Below are positions 31,177-38,886 of a stretch of 64,000 nt of DNA, piece after piece. Under the pieces are notes generated by a model that made no database searches, had not been told where the DNA came from, and was given only the letters and a program-made list of their open reading frames with translations. The number at the start of each line of letters is the position of its first letter. Within the stretch, counting starts at the first letter, position 1. Source of the DNA: Algorimicrobium echini. GTDB lineage: Bacteria > Bacteroidota > Bacteroidia > Flavobacteriales > Flavobacteriaceae. The translations under genes were made by a program, and so were the position numbers. The stretch is from assembly GCF_900115185.1 (NCBI RefSeq), contig NZ_FOVN01000001.1:62001-126000 (forward strand). The letters run 5' to 3'.

Positions 31177-31983
31177 TTACGCCTTAACAAAGAATTCCAT
31201 ATAGAAGATAAAAATAGCCATTACAAACACAAAGTAACCAAACCCTTTTTTCAACTTTTTACCATCTATAAAATTACTTAAATAACTACCTATATAAATC
31301 CCAACCAAGGATATAGCTGTAAAGGACAGTAAAAATTGCCAATCTATTGTCATAGTCAGCGCATCACCTAGAAAAAATCCTGACAAGGCATTCATAGCAA
31401 TAATTATTAATGATGTAGCTACGGCTATTTTTATGTCTACATTGGCTAAAAGCACTAATGCAGGTATAATTAAAAAACCTCCTCCAGCTCCAATCATTCC
31501 TGTTATACCACCAATTAACAGGCCTTCAATTAGAATTAGTGGATAATTATAGGATACATTACGCTTTTCAGGTTTAATTTTTCGATCCTTCAACATGGAA
31601 AAGGCTGCTGGAATCATTAGAATTGAAAACAAACCAAACATAACCATTCGTCGCGTTATTTGGAAAGTACCTATTGTTGTAATTATCTCCGGAAGTGCAG
31701 GTATAACAAAATGCCTAACTAATGAAATTCCTATAATAGCAGGAATTCCAAATACAAAAGCTGTTCGCCAATCTACCAATCCCTTTTTGTGCTGTTTTAA
31801 TCCGCCAACTAACGCGCTAACACCCACAATAAATAAGGAATACGCTGTTGCTACTTTTTCATTCACTAAAAACAAATAAGCTAGCACAGGCACAGCTAGA
31901 ATAGAACCTCCACCACCAATTAACCCCAATACTATTCCAATTAGTAAAGCGCTTAAATAGCCAAAAAATTCTAAAATATCCAT
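31177..31983 (-). CDS. TauE/SafE-type sulfite exporter
   Basis: A 268-residue membrane protein with about eight hydrophobic segments and the repeated glycine-rich family motifs: GLIGGGGSILAVPVL (about 21-35) and GMIGAGGGFLIIPALV (about 161-176). TauE/SafE proteins export sulfite or organosulfonates. Next to the persulfide dioxygenase it would remove the sulfite that enzyme forms. A near-palindromic copy of the regulator site (32036-32051) lies 53-68 bp upstream of its start codon. Confidence 0.92.
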   Translation of the reverse strand: MDILEFFGYLSALLIGIVLGLIGGGGSILAVPVLAYLFLVNEKVATAYSLFIVGVSALVGGLKQHKKGLVDWRTAFVFGIPAIIGISLVRHFVIPALPEIITTIGTFQITRRMVMFGLFSILMIPAAFSMLKDRKIKPEKRNVSYNYPLILIEGLLIGGITGMIGAGGGFLIIPALVLLANVDIKIAVATSLIIIAMNALSGFFLGDALTMTIDWQFLLSFTAISLVGIYIGSYLSNFIDGKKLKKGFGYFVFVMAIFIFYMEFFVKA

Positions 31984-32035
31984 ATAAGTGGTTCAATACA
32001 CGGTTGCAAAAGTAGGATTTATTTTTAATCTGGAT

Positions 32036-32051
32036 TGTAACCCATGCTACA
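32036..32051. promoter_or_regulatory. Crp/Fnr-type operator candidate 4
   Basis: TGTAAC-CCAT-GCTACA, one base off a perfect match, 53-68 bp upstream of the TauE-like start codon and directly downstream of the regulator gene. Confidence 0.58.
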
Positions 32052-32058
32052 TAGCAAG

Positions 32059-32691
32059 CTATTCCTTTTTTAGTATAATATAATTTCTATGCAACGCCAC
32101 CTTTCCCATATTTTCCAATTTTTTGAGCAATCGTGAAACAACCACACGCGATGTGTGTAACTCATAAGCAATATCTTGATGTGTGCTGTAAATTATATGA
32201 TCTTCTGAAACACGTGCTTTTTCGTTGAGATACTTTAATAAACGCGCATCCATTTTTAAAAAGGCTATGCTATCAATAGTTTCAAGCATTTCATTTAGAC
32301 GACTGTGGTAACTTTCGAAAACAAAATTTCGCCAACTTTTATATTTAGCAGACCATTCTTCCATTTTCTCGATTGGAATCATTATTAATTTAGCATCGGT
32401 CTCTGCCATGGCTCGGATTTCACTTTTTGTTCTACCCAAACAACAGGTTAAGGTCATGGCACACGTATCACCTTTTTCTAAGAAGTATAGTAGTAATTCG
32501 TCACCATCATCATCTTGTCGTAAAATTTTTATAGCACCTGTAAGCAGTAAGGGCATGGATTTAACATAGGATCCAATTTCAATAAGCACATCACCTTCTT
32601 TAACCTCTTTTAAAACACCTACTTGATTAATTTCTTCTAATAAGTCCCTCTCAAAAAAATGACTGTAATTATTTGCTAATTCTTCCAACAT
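32059..32691 (-). CDS. Crp/Fnr-family transcriptional regulator of the sulfur genes
   Basis: A 210-residue regulator with a cyclic-nucleotide-binding-like sensor domain (about 15-130), a long dimer helix, and a C-terminal winged helix (HQDIAYELHTSRVVVSRLLKKLENMG). The sensor has a Cys cluster in DTCAMTLTCCLGR that could react with persulfide or bind a metal. In the recognition helix, the Glu that lets CRP read TGTGA is replaced by Val. That fits a different half-site, and GTAAC is the repeated one here. I infer that it controls the four flanking sulfur units. The gene reads towards the TauE-like gene, 75 bp away. Confidence 0.88.
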   Translation of the reverse strand: MLEELANNYSHFFERDLLEEINQVGVLKEVKEGDVLIEIGSYVKSMPLLLTGAIKILRQDDDGDELLLYFLEKGDTCAMTLTCCLGRTKSEIRAMAETDAKLIMIPIEKMEEWSAKYKSWRNFVFESYHSRLNEMLETIDSIAFLKMDARLLKYLNEKARVSEDHIIYSTHQDIAYELHTSRVVVSRLLKKLENMGKVALHRNYIILKKE

Positions 32692-32839
32692 AGAATACGT
32701 TTTTCAAGTTGCAATATAGCTATTTTCAACTTTTCTTTACTCGAGAATACCTGTTAGTTTTATGTAATCTTTATTATAATTCTTCGACATAAAACCGTAC
32801 ATTTCAATTTTACGTAACTATTATAAACAAGATTTAATT

Positions 32840-33175
32840 ATGCAAAAAACATATTACGACCCAGCTGATTTAAAAAAATTTGGTAAAATTTCAGAATGGA
32901 ATGAAGCATTAGGTGCTAAATTTTTTGATTATTACGGAAAAGTCTTTGAAGCTGGCGCTTTATCTGAACGCGAAAAGTCACTCATTGCGCTTGCTGTAGC
33001 ACATACTATTCAATGCCCTTATTGCATTGATGCCTATACAGGAGATGGCTTACAACGCGGCATTACAAAAGAAGAAATGATGGAAGCTTTGCATGTTGCA
33101 GCAGCCATAAGAGGTGGTGCATCATTAGTTCACGGTGTTCAAATGATGAATAAAGTAAATAAATTAGATATGTAA
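32840..33175 (+). CDS. Arsenosugar-associated peroxidase-like (AhpD-fold) protein
   Basis: A 111-residue carboxymuconolactone decarboxylase/AhpD-fold protein with the redox motif CPYCIDAYTGDGLQRG (CxxC followed by the conserved acid and family GLxxG). Short proteins of this type precede arsS in arsenosugar gene clusters and are annotated as peroxidase-like. It opens the long plus-strand cluster. The actual reaction is unknown; reduction of an arsenic or peroxide intermediate is plausible. The intergenic region with the divergent Crp/Fnr gene is 148 bp and has a lone GTAAC half-site (32814-32818). Confidence 0.85.
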   Translation: MQKTYYDPADLKKFGKISEWNEALGAKFFDYYGKVFEAGALSEREKSLIALAVAHTIQCPYCIDAYTGDGLQRGITKEEMMEALHVAAAIRGGASLVHGVQMMNKVNKLDM

Positions 33176-33282
33176 CCACCTATTTAAAATGACATTATCT
33201 AAAAACAGAAACTTACAGTATGGCACTCAAGCTAGCCAATAGCAAACCGTAGAATACTGAATCAGAAACTTTAAACTCTCAC

Positions 33283-34338
33283 ATGATTAAATCCCTAAAA
33301 AAACAAGAAAAAGAAATAGCAGATAGCAAACGTCAACTAGATATACTCTCCAATGGTATTTTTAAAACAGGAGAATTGCCGACTTTTAAAGATAAAATAG
33401 CCGAAAGCAATCAGTTTCCTCTGCAAGCCAAAAAGCTTGAAATTCTTCAAATAAATGTGGGTTATATGTGCAACCAAGTTTGTACGCATTGCCACGTAGA
33501 TGCAGGACCTGACCGTAAAGAAATTATGACAAAGGAAACCATGCTGCAATGTTTAGAAGTTATTAAAAACACGGAAGCACATACTTTAGATTTAACAGGA
33601 GGCGCTCCTGAAATGAACCCAAATTTCCGATGGTTTGTTGAAGAAGCTGCTAAAGCTGGTGTTAAAGATTTTATTGTGCGTTCCAATTTAACCATTATTC
33701 GAGCCAACAAAAAGTATTACGATTTACCAGAATTTTTTAAAAAACATAATGTACATGTTGTAAGCTCTATGCCACACTGGACCAAAGGTAAAACCGACAA
33801 ACAACGTGGCGATGGCGTTTTTGCTAAATCCATAAAAGCGCTACAAGAATTAAATGCTGTTGGTTATGGTATGCCAGATAGCAATTTACGTTTGGATCTA
33901 GTTTATAATCCGTCTGGTGCTTTTTTACCAGGTAATCAAGCAGCCATGGAAAAAGATTTTAAAAAAGCCTTATTGGATGATTTTGGAATAGCCTTCCATA
34001 ACTTGTTTGCTATAACAAACTTACCTATTGCCCGGTTTTTAGATTATTTAATTGCCTCTGAAAATTATGAAGATTACATGTACAATTTAGTGGAAGCCTA
34101 CAACCCATCGGCAGTAAAAAACGTAATGTGTACCAATACACTTTCCATTAGTTGGGATGGCTATTTATATGATTGTGATTTTAACCAAATGTTAAACCTA
34201 CCGGTAAACAGTTCCGTTAAACATATTTCAGAATATAATGAGGATTTACTGGAAGGAAGGAACATTGTAATATCTCAGCATTGTTATGGTTGTACAGCTG
34301 GAGCAGGTAGTAGTTGTCAAGGAAGTGTCGTCAATTAA
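33283..34338 (+). CDS. arsS: Arsenosugar radical SAM enzyme ArsS
   Basis: A 351-residue radical SAM protein with the cluster motif CNQVCTHC (Cys63, Cys67, Cys70) followed by HVDAGPDR, and a Cys-rich C-terminus (QHCYGCTAGAGSSC) that can hold an extra iron-sulfur cluster. The layout is that of ArsS, which joins a 5'-deoxyadenosyl group to dimethylated arsenic in arsenosugar synthesis. It follows the AhpD-like gene and lies upstream of arsM in the same direction, as in other arsenosugar clusters. Length and motifs are normal. Confidence 0.94.
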   Translation: MIKSLKKQEKEIADSKRQLDILSNGIFKTGELPTFKDKIAESNQFPLQAKKLEILQINVGYMCNQVCTHCHVDAGPDRKEIMTKETMLQCLEVIKNTEAHTLDLTGGAPEMNPNFRWFVEEAAKAGVKDFIVRSNLTIIRANKKYYDLPEFFKKHNVHVVSSMPHWTKGKTDKQRGDGVFAKSIKALQELNAVGYGMPDSNLRLDLVYNPSGAFLPGNQAAMEKDFKKALLDDFGIAFHNLFAITNLPIARFLDYLIASENYEDYMYNLVEAYNPSAVKNVMCTNTLSISWDGYLYDCDFNQMLNLPVNSSVKHISEYNEDLLEGRNIVISQHCYGCTAGAGSSCQGSVVN

Positions 34339-34346
34339 TATATTCT

Positions 34347-34853
34347 ATGATAAAGAGCATATCTACTTTAGTAGTGTTTTTTTCTGTCATGAGCACCTGT
34401 ATGGCTCAAGACTCTTTAGCCAATTTATTAAAACGTTACAACACCAAACATATCCCTTATATAACGGTTCAAGAGTTGGCCATGCCGAAAACCAACTATA
34501 AAATTTTAGATGCACGTGAACCTGATGAATACCTAGTAAGTCATTTAAAAAATGCCGTATTTGTTGGTTATAAAGATTTCAAAATTGAAACTATTTTAAA
34601 CGAAATCCCTAATAAAAATGATACTATTGTGGTGTACTGCTCTTTGGGAATTCGCTCTGAAACCATTTCAAAAAAACTACAAGACAAAGGTTATACAGCG
34701 GTTTATAACCTATATGGCGGTATCTTTGAATGGAAAAATAACGATTTCCCAGTTTATAATCAGCAGAACAAAAAAACAGATAGCATCCATGCCTTTTCAA
34801 AAATGTGGGGAAAATGGTTAAACAAAGGGGTAAAAGTTTATGATTTGAACTAA
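34347..34853 (+). CDS. Exported rhodanese-like protein
   Basis: A 168-residue protein with a signal peptide (MIKSISTLVVFFSVMSTCMAQ) and one rhodanese domain. The active-site loop YCSLGIRSE holds the Cys. The start at 34347 is chosen for the signal peptide and follows the arsS stop by 8 nt. A rhodanese between arsS and a glycosyltransferase of an arsenosugar cluster may release or accept sulfur bound to arsenic (thio-arsenicals), but this is speculation. Confidence 0.87.
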   Translation: MIKSISTLVVFFSVMSTCMAQDSLANLLKRYNTKHIPYITVQELAMPKTNYKILDAREPDEYLVSHLKNAVFVGYKDFKIETILNEIPNKNDTIVVYCSLGIRSETISKKLQDKGYTAVYNLYGGIFEWKNNDFPVYNQQNKKTDSIHAFSKMWGKWLNKGVKVYDLN

Positions 34854-34859
34854 TTAAGA

Positions 34860-35525
34860 ATGGGAATTTTATCAAAAAACAATACTAATAGCGACCAAGA
34901 TCAAGTGGCTAATTTCTATTTTCCGACCTCCAAAAGTGCACTTATTATTTTTACAAGAAATCCAGAATTAGGAAAATGTAAAACCCGATTAGCAAAAACT
35001 ATTGGTAACGAATCTGCTTTGGAAATTTACAAACATCTATTAAAGCATACTGCAGAAACGGCAAAAAACGTATCGGTAGATCGCTATGTTTTTTATTCTG
35101 AAGCCATACAAAAAGAAGATATCTGGAATTCTGATTTTTTTAAAAAGAAGCTTCAAGAAGGCTCTGATTTGGGAGGGCGAATGGAAAATGCCTTTTCGGA
35201 ATTATTTCAACTAGGTTATGAAAAAGTCCTGATAATTGGTAGTGATTTATTAGATTTAAATGCCGAGATTATTTCCGAAGGATTTCAAAAATTAAACAAA
35301 AACGATTATGTTTTGGGTCCTGCTGAAGATGGCGGTTATTACCTTTTCGGCATGAAACAGTTACACCCTAAAGTTTTCAAAAACAAAGCTTGGGGAACAG
35401 AAAGTGTTTGTAAAGACACCTTGGATGATTTACAGAATGAAGACGTTCACCTATTAGAAATATTAAATGATATTGATACCTTTGAAGATATACAAGGCAT
35501 TGAATCACTAAAAAAATACTATTAA
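34860..35525 (+). CDS. TIGR04282-type arsenosugar glycosyltransferase
   Basis: A 221-residue GT-A-like protein. The start SALIIFTRNPELGKCKTRLAKTIG is the signature of the TIGR04282 / DUF2064 family, followed by VLIIGSDLLDL (metal-binding DxD-like), LGPAEDGGYYLFGM and a conserved WGTESV. The family is named for its place in arsenosugar clusters and is thought to add or activate the sugar or aglycone. It lies 6 nt after the rhodanese gene and 4 nt before the nucleoside phosphorylase gene. Confidence 0.9.
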   Translation: MGILSKNNTNSDQDQVANFYFPTSKSALIIFTRNPELGKCKTRLAKTIGNESALEIYKHLLKHTAETAKNVSVDRYVFYSEAIQKEDIWNSDFFKKKLQEGSDLGGRMENAFSELFQLGYEKVLIIGSDLLDLNAEIISEGFQKLNKNDYVLGPAEDGGYYLFGMKQLHPKVFKNKAWGTESVCKDTLDDLQNEDVHLLEILNDIDTFEDIQGIESLKKYY

Positions 35526-35529
35526 ACTT

Positions 35530-36342
35530 ATGATGAAGTATATAACAGAAACTACCGAATATTTACAAAGTAAAGGGTTTGAAAGCCCTGAAATAGGCAT
35601 TATTCTCGGAACAGGATTGGGCAAATTAATAGAAGATATTGATATTATAGCTGAAGTTAGCTATAATCACATCCCAAATTTCCCAACGGCTACGGTTGAG
35701 TTTCATAAAGGCAAACTTATTTACGGAACACTTTCAGGAAAAAAGGTAGTAGTTATGCAAGGCCGTTTTCATATTTACGAAGGCTACTCACTTCAGGATG
35801 TTACCTATCCCGTTCGTGTTATGAAACAATTAGGCATAGAAACCTTATTAGTTTCTAATGCCTCTGGCGCCATCAATTTAGTCTTTAAAAAAGGCGAACT
35901 GATGTTAATAGACGACCATATTAATCTCCAAGGTAGTTCTCCATTAGCCTTTAGAGGTGTGGAACAATTAGGTGAACGTTTTACTGATATGAGCGCACCT
36001 TACGATGCAGATATTAATGCCAAATTTGAAACCATTGCTAAAAACCAAGGCATAACCCTACATAAAGGCGTTTATGCTAGTGTTGTTGGACCGCAATTGG
36101 AAACTCGCGCAGAATATAAAATGCTTAAAATTATTGGAGCGGATGCTGTTGGAATGAGTACCGTTCCAGAAATTATTGTGGCCAATCATTTAAATTTAAA
36201 GGTGGCTGCCGTGTCAGTTTTAACAGATGAGTGCGACCCAAGTAATCTAAAACCTGTTGATATTTCTGAAATTATAGAAATGGCAGGAAAAGCAGAACCA
36301 CAAATGATTACCCTTTTTAAAGAACTAATTAAAAGTTTATAA
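35530..36342 (+). CDS. Purine nucleoside phosphorylase
   Basis: A 270-residue trimeric-type (PNP/MTAP) phosphorylase. Visible motifs are the phosphate loop GIILGTGLGKL (22-32), the base-binding VVGPQLETRAEY (Glu191) and GADAVGMSTVPEIIVA. At the position where 6-oxopurine-specific enzymes have Asn, this protein has Asp233 (LTDECDP), as in adenine-type MTAP. In an arsenosugar cluster it probably removes adenine from the arsenic-linked deoxyadenosine made by ArsS. A general salvage role cannot be excluded. Confidence 0.93.
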   Translation: MMKYITETTEYLQSKGFESPEIGIILGTGLGKLIEDIDIIAEVSYNHIPNFPTATVEFHKGKLIYGTLSGKKVVVMQGRFHIYEGYSLQDVTYPVRVMKQLGIETLLVSNASGAINLVFKKGELMLIDDHINLQGSSPLAFRGVEQLGERFTDMSAPYDADINAKFETIAKNQGITLHKGVYASVVGPQLETRAEYKMLKIIGADAVGMSTVPEIIVANHLNLKVAAVSVLTDECDPSNLKPVDISEIIEMAGKAEPQMITLFKELIKSL

Positions 36343-36370
36343 TAGCAATTAACACCCGAATACTGAAACT

Positions 36371-37342
36371 ATGAGCAATTATCTTAACACCACACACGAT
36401 GTATACAAAGAAGCAGCATTAACTCCAGATGTTGGTTTATGTTGCACGACGAATCCTATTTGGGAATTACCTGGTTTAAAAATCCCGAAAATCATGCAGG
36501 AAATGAACTATGGTTGTGGATCAACTGTTCATGCCCGTGATTTAACCAACAACCCTAAAATGCTCTATGTTGGTGTTGGTGGCGGCATGGAATTATTGCA
36601 ATTTTCATATTTCAACCGCGAAAAAAATGGTGTTATTGGTATCGATGTAGTCGATGAAATGTTAGAAGCATCTCGTAAAAATTTTAAAGAAGCCGAAGCT
36701 CAAAATCCATGGTTTAAAAGTGAATTTGTAGATCTTAAAAAAGGCGATGCATTGAATCTTCCAGTTCCTGATAACAGTATTGATGTGGCTGCACAAAATT
36801 GTTTATTCAACATTTTTAAAACAGACGATTTAAAAAAAGCCATTGCTGAAATGTTTCGCGTACTCAAACCACATGGTAAATTAGTCATGAGCGATCCTAC
36901 TTGCGAGCAACCCATGAATGACACCTTGCGTAACGATGACAGATTGCGCGCCCTTTGTTTAAGTGGTAGTTTGCCCATTGCTGAATATGTTAAAATGCTA
37001 ACCGATGCTGGTTTTGGAACTATTGAAATTCGCGCTAGAAAACCGTATCGCATTTTGGCTCCTAACCATTACCCAACGGAAGAATTGATTTACATAGAAT
37101 CTATTGAAGTAGCTGCCATAAAAGACCCCATGCCTGCAGATGGCCCGTGTATTTTTACAGGAAAAGCTGCTATTTACTATGGCGACCAAGATTTTTTTGA
37201 TGACAACGCTGGACATGTATTGGTTCAAAACCAACCACTAGCTATTTGTGATAAAACGGCTGGCGACTTGGCCAAATTGAATCGGAATGATATTTATATC
37301 AGTAAATCCACGTTTCATTATGATGGTGGTGGCTGTTGTTAA
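36371..37342 (+). CDS. arsM: Arsenosugar-type arsenite methyltransferase ArsM
   Basis: A 323-residue SAM-dependent methyltransferase. The SAM-binding loop is LYVGVGGGMELLQFS (about 65-79) with DVVDEM following. Cysteines that may bind arsenic are at 24-25 (LCCTTNP), in NYGCGST, in ALCLSGSLP and at the C-terminus (GGGCC). The length and the extra N- and C-terminal parts are those of the arsenosugar-type ArsM. It would supply dimethylated arsenic for ArsS. It lies 28 nt after the phosphorylase gene. Confidence 0.93.
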   Translation: MSNYLNTTHDVYKEAALTPDVGLCCTTNPIWELPGLKIPKIMQEMNYGCGSTVHARDLTNNPKMLYVGVGGGMELLQFSYFNREKNGVIGIDVVDEMLEASRKNFKEAEAQNPWFKSEFVDLKKGDALNLPVPDNSIDVAAQNCLFNIFKTDDLKKAIAEMFRVLKPHGKLVMSDPTCEQPMNDTLRNDDRLRALCLSGSLPIAEYVKMLTDAGFGTIEIRARKPYRILAPNHYPTEELIYIESIEVAAIKDPMPADGPCIFTGKAAIYYGDQDFFDDNAGHVLVQNQPLAICDKTAGDLAKLNRNDIYISKSTFHYDGGGCC

Positions 37343-37363
37343 AAAATGTAGAAAAACTACGCT

Positions 37364-38068
37364 ATGAAAAATCCGCTATATCTTATTTTATTGCTGTTTG
37401 GCTTCAGTCTTTCGGCTTTTGGACAAACCATAAACCATTCCGGTTTTATAGAATTCTTACAAAAACATGTTTCTAATAAAGGTGAAGTTGATTATAAAAC
37501 TATAAAAGCAAATGATTCAGAATTAAACACCTACCTCAACCAATTTATAGCCGTTTCGCCTAAAGAAAGTTGGACAAAAAACGAAACATTAGCCTATTGG
37601 ATTAACGCGTATAATGCCTTTACCATAAAACTGATTATTGATAATTATCCAGTTGAAAGTATTAAAGACATTAAAAACCCTTGGGATCAAAAGTTTATTC
37701 CTATCAACGGCAAATTACTTTCTTTAAATTATATTGAACATGAGGTGCTTCGTAACATGAATGAACCACGCATTCATTTTGCTATTGTTTGCGCATCAGC
37801 TTCTTGTCCGCAATTATTAAATGAAGCCTATATCCCAGAAAAATTAGACAAACAATTAACAACAGTTACAAAACAGTTTTTGGCAGATTCATCAAAAAAT
37901 AGGATTCAAAAAAACAGTCTGGAACTCTCAAAAATCTTTAAATGGTTTTCAAAAGATTTTAAGGAAAATGGCAGTCTTATCACCTTTTTAAACACCTATT
38001 CAGATGTAAAAATTGCATCAGACGCCAAAATAGAATACATGGATTATAGTTGGGAATTAAATGACTAA
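37364..38068 (+). CDS. Exported DUF547 protein
   Basis: A 234-residue protein with a signal peptide (MKNPLYLILLLFGFSLSAFG) and a DUF547 domain. Family marks are AYWINAYNAFTIKLII, IHFAIVCASASCPQLLNEAY (with the conserved Cys) and the C-terminal WFSKDF segment. DUF547 is related to papain-like or transglutaminase-like folds, and no reaction is established for these proteins as far as I know. The gene is in the arsenosugar operon and overlaps the next glycosyltransferase gene by 8 nt. Confidence 0.9.
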   Translation: MKNPLYLILLLFGFSLSAFGQTINHSGFIEFLQKHVSNKGEVDYKTIKANDSELNTYLNQFIAVSPKESWTKNETLAYWINAYNAFTIKLIIDNYPVESIKDIKNPWDQKFIPINGKLLSLNYIEHEVLRNMNEPRIHFAIVCASASCPQLLNEAYIPEKLDKQLTTVTKQFLADSSKNRIQKNSLELSKIFKWFSKDFKENGSLITFLNTYSDVKIASDAKIEYMDYSWELND

Positions 38069-38768
38069 TACCATTTCCATAATTATTCCCATGCTTAATG
38101 AAGCCGAAAATATAGCTTCGGTTTTAGAACATCTATTAGAGAATTCAACAGCAAAAAATATAGCAGAAATTATTATTGTTGATGGCGGAAGTGTGGATGG
38201 CTCGGAAAAGATAGTAACCAATTTCTTTACAACTTCAAGTAAAATTCAACTCCTAAATGAAGAAAAAGGACGAGCCATTCAAATGAATTTTGGTGCCAAA
38301 CATGCCACAGGAACTATTCTCTATTTCCTCCATGCGGATTCTTTTCCGCCTAAAAATTTTGACAACCTCATAATCCATGAAGTAACCAAAGGGAATTTAG
38401 CAGGTTGCTTCCGTTTACAGTTTGATAACAATCATTGGTGGTTACGTTTAGCAGGTTGGCTCACCCAATTTTCTTGGCGTGCTAGCCGTGGTGGTGATCA
38501 AAGTCAGTTTATTACCAAACAATTATTCACCGAAATTGGTGGTTATGATGAACGTTTCACCATTTATGAAGACAATATTTTAATAAATGAGCTTTATACT
38601 AGAAAGCAGTTTGTGGTCATTCAAGACAAAATAAAAACATCTGCAAGACTCTATAAAAAGCATGGTGTTTGGACATTACAATATCATTTCTGGACTATTT
38701 ATGTTAAAAAATGGTTTGGTGCATCAGCTGACCAATTATTCACTTATTACAAAAAGCATATTTCCTAA
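38061..38768 (+). CDS. TIGR04283-type arsenosugar glycosyltransferase
   Basis: A 235-residue GT2 family enzyme. ISIIPMLNEAENI is the nucleotide-binding start, IIVDGGSVDGS the first acidic motif, FLHADSFPP the DxD-like metal motif, and RGGDQSQFI the acceptor-side motif, as in the TIGR04283 family that accompanies ArsS. It is translationally coupled to the DUF547 gene by an 8-nt overlap. The exact sugar donor is unknown. Confidence 0.9.
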   Translation: MTNTISIIIPMLNEAENIASVLEHLLENSTAKNIAEIIIVDGGSVDGSEKIVTNFFTTSSKIQLLNEEKGRAIQMNFGAKHATGTILYFLHADSFPPKNFDNLIIHEVTKGNLAGCFRLQFDNNHWWLRLAGWLTQFSWRASRGGDQSQFITKQLFTEIGGYDERFTIYEDNILINELYTRKQFVVIQDKIKTSARLYKKHGVWTLQYHFWTIYVKKWFGASADQLFTYYKKHIS

Positions 38769-38886
38769 AAATCTGGTTTCAACATGGTTAATCTGTTAAA
38801 ATAAAGATAAATCTTACTTAATAAAGTGATAAAGAAACGTGTTGCTTCAATTGAAAAATATACTTTTCCACTCTAAACCAATTATC

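Noticed and set aside
32808-32830. A fifth regulator site upstream of the arsenosugar cluster
   Set aside because: Only one GTAAC half-site is present; the second half does not match.
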